Positions 4,914 through 5,787 of a stretch of 5,787 bases of DNA are shown here, one piece after another. Positions within the stretch are counted from its first letter, which is position 1, and each line of letters opens with the position of its first letter. The stretch is from Chloroflexota bacterium. Its GTDB lineage: Bacteria > Chloroflexota > Dormibacteria > Aeolococcales > Aeolococcaceae. The position numbers were made by a program, and so were the translations under genes. The notes beneath the pieces are model-generated. The model saw only the letters and a list, made by a program, of their open reading frames with translations, was not told the DNA's origin and searched no databases. The stretch is from positions 1 through 5,787 of the forward strand of contig JAQBPI010000187.1 of the NCBI GenBank assembly GCA_028287605.1. Reading direction: 5' to 3'.

Positions 4914-5787
4914 TCAGCCGGGCGGCAGCTGGCCCGCCAGCAGGGGCGCCGGATCGAGCAGGGTGCCGTCCTGGCGGATCTCGAAGTGCACGTGCGGACC
5001 GGTGGAGTTGCCGGTCGATCCCTCGAAGCCGATCACCTCGCCCTGGCGCACCCGGTCGCCGCTGTGCACGGCGACGCCGGACATGTGCCCGTACAGGGTC
5101 AGGAAGCCGGCGGCGTGGCCGACGACGACGTAGTTGCCGTAGCCCACCAGCCGGCCGGCGGCGTCCACGCTGGCGGCGGCGATCAGCACCACCCCGTCGG
5201 CGGCGGCGTGGAGCGGGGTCCCCGCCGGGGCGGCGATGTCGATGCCGGTGTGGAAGTGCGGGTAGAAGGTGCCCTGGCGGGTCAGGGGCGGCTCGATGCC
5301 GAGGTCGGTGGGCCCGAAGCCCTGGCTGACCGGCGCGACCTCCGGGGCGATGAAGGGGAGGTGGCGGCGGATGGCGTCCATCTGGGCGGGGAGCAGCGCG
5401 CCGAGCTGGCGCAGCCGCGCCTGCGCGTCGGCGAGCGCCGCCTCCTGGGCGAGCTGGGTGGCCACCAGGCCGAGGTTGGAGGTCACCGCCACCGGCGCCT
5501 CGGGGCCGGGGGCGGCGGCGGCCCCGGCGGTGAGCTGGGCGCGCTGCCCGGGGTCGCTCGCGGCGGAGCGATAGAGGTCGTACTCCGCCTGGAGGTCGTG
5601 GTGGTAGGCGGCGGTGGCGGCCTGGTGGGCGCCGAGCAGGCTGCTGAGGCGGGCCCGCTCCTGGACCGCGCTGGCGGCGCCGACGGGCAGGAGGTCGGGG
5701 TCGTCGAGGTGGCGGCCGGCCACGCTGGCGAGGCGGCGGATCTCCCACTCCTGCTGGGCCAGCACGCCGGTCTCCTCGCTCAGGCGC
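4914..5787 (-). CDS. M23 (LytM/lysostaphin-type) metallopeptidase with N-terminal helical region, 5' end outside the window
   Basis: An extracytoplasmic zinc endopeptidase family that usually cleaves peptidoglycan cross-links or, when degenerate, activates amidases. Numbered from the first full codon at 5786-5784, 290 residues are visible. Residues 1 to about 140 are Ala/Gln/Leu-rich and helical, probably a coiled coil. The M23 domain starts around VSQGFGPT. All five key residues are present: zinc ligands H179 and D183 (HTGID) and H267, with catalytic H234 (YGHMS) and H265 (HVHFE). The domain should therefore be an active enzyme and not an EnvC/NlpD-like degenerate activator. The domain ends near the C-terminus, with no further binding module. 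The frame is open through the right edge. An internal GTG at 5765 exists, but starting there would leave no signal peptide, so the true start is probably outside the window. The substrate is not determinable. The gene is followed by DUF2252 on the same strand. Confidence 0.93.
   Translation of the reverse strand, partial: RLSEETGVLAQQEWEIRRLASVAGRHLDDPDLLPVGAASAVQERARLSSLLGAHQAATAAYHHDLQAEYDLYRSAASDPGQRAQLTAGAAAAPGPEAPVAVTSNLGLVATQLAQEAALADAQARLRQLGALLPAQMDAIRRHLPFIAPEVAPVSQGFGPTDLGIEPPLTRQGTFYPHFHTGIDIAAPAGTPLHAAADGVVLIAAASVDAAGRLVGYGNYVVVGHAAGFLTLYGHMSGVAVHSGDRVRQGEVIGFEGSTGNSTGPHVHFEIRQDGTLLDPAPLLAGQLPPG

Noticed and set aside
3499..5133. A 544-codon open frame on the plus strand opposite the DUF2252 and M23 genes
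   Set aside because: It runs through two well-supported genes and the gap between them. The product has no recognisable domain and a composition typical of an antisense high-GC shadow.
4849..5748. A 300-residue N-terminal extension of the DUF2252 protein from an upstream start
   Set aside because: The extension overlaps the M23 peptidase in another frame on the same strand and reads as Arg/Pro/Gly-rich low complexity. The GTG at 4848 gives normal family length.
1..5787. Search for mobile elements, CRISPR arrays, tRNA/rRNA, riboswitches or defence genes
   Set aside because: There are no transposase or integrase motifs, no terminal inverted repeats, no regularly spaced short repeats and no tRNA-like folds with CCA ends. 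Apart from the first membrane protein and DUF2252, whose functions are unknown, the complete genes are ordinary enzymes. I see no sign of a dedicated accessory system.

Overview
The window is very G+C-rich, and codons in the recognised genes end almost always in G or C. Long spurious reading frames therefore run antisense to the real genes. The gene content (an actinobacterial-type glucose-6-phosphate dehydrogenase, a ROK sugar kinase, a DUF2252 protein and an M23 peptidase) and the probable leaderless start at 127 fit a high-GC Gram-positive-like bacterium, such as an Actinomycetota member or a Dormibacterota/Chloroflexota-type soil lineage. The sequence alone does not decide between these. 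There is no mobile element, CRISPR array, tRNA or rRNA.

Layout: positions 2-94 look like the last 30 codons of an upstream plus-strand gene. A TACAAT -10-like box at 113-118 lies just before the ATG at 127. This opens a plus-strand cluster: an unrecognised four-helix membrane protein with a possible N-terminal zinc ribbon (127-1011), zwf (1028-2506) and a ROK-family glucokinase-like gene (2503-3453). The gaps are 16 nt and then a 4-nt GTGA overlap, so the three genes are probably co-transcribed. On the minus strand an M23/LytM-type metallopeptidase, cut by the right edge (4914 to beyond 5787), precedes a DUF2252 gene (3466-4848). The two gene sets converge at 3450-3469, where a perfect 8-bp-stem hairpin contains both stop codons.

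How the genes work together: a ROK glucokinase would make glucose-6-phosphate, which Zwf oxidises to 6-phosphoglucono-lactone at the entry to the oxidative pentose phosphate pathway. The pair is thus a compact glucose-to-reductant module. The membrane protein ahead of it has no evident role. The minus-strand pair is unrelated: the M23 protein probably acts on the cell wall, and DUF2252 has unknown function with kinase-like motifs.

No undescribed multi-gene system stands out. The points most worth following are the tandemly duplicated two-helix unit in the membrane protein, the loss of the usual NADP-phosphate-binding arginine in Zwf, the altered zinc motif in the ROK kinase, the shared stop-codon hairpin, and the apparently permuted order of kinase-like motifs in the DUF2252 protein.
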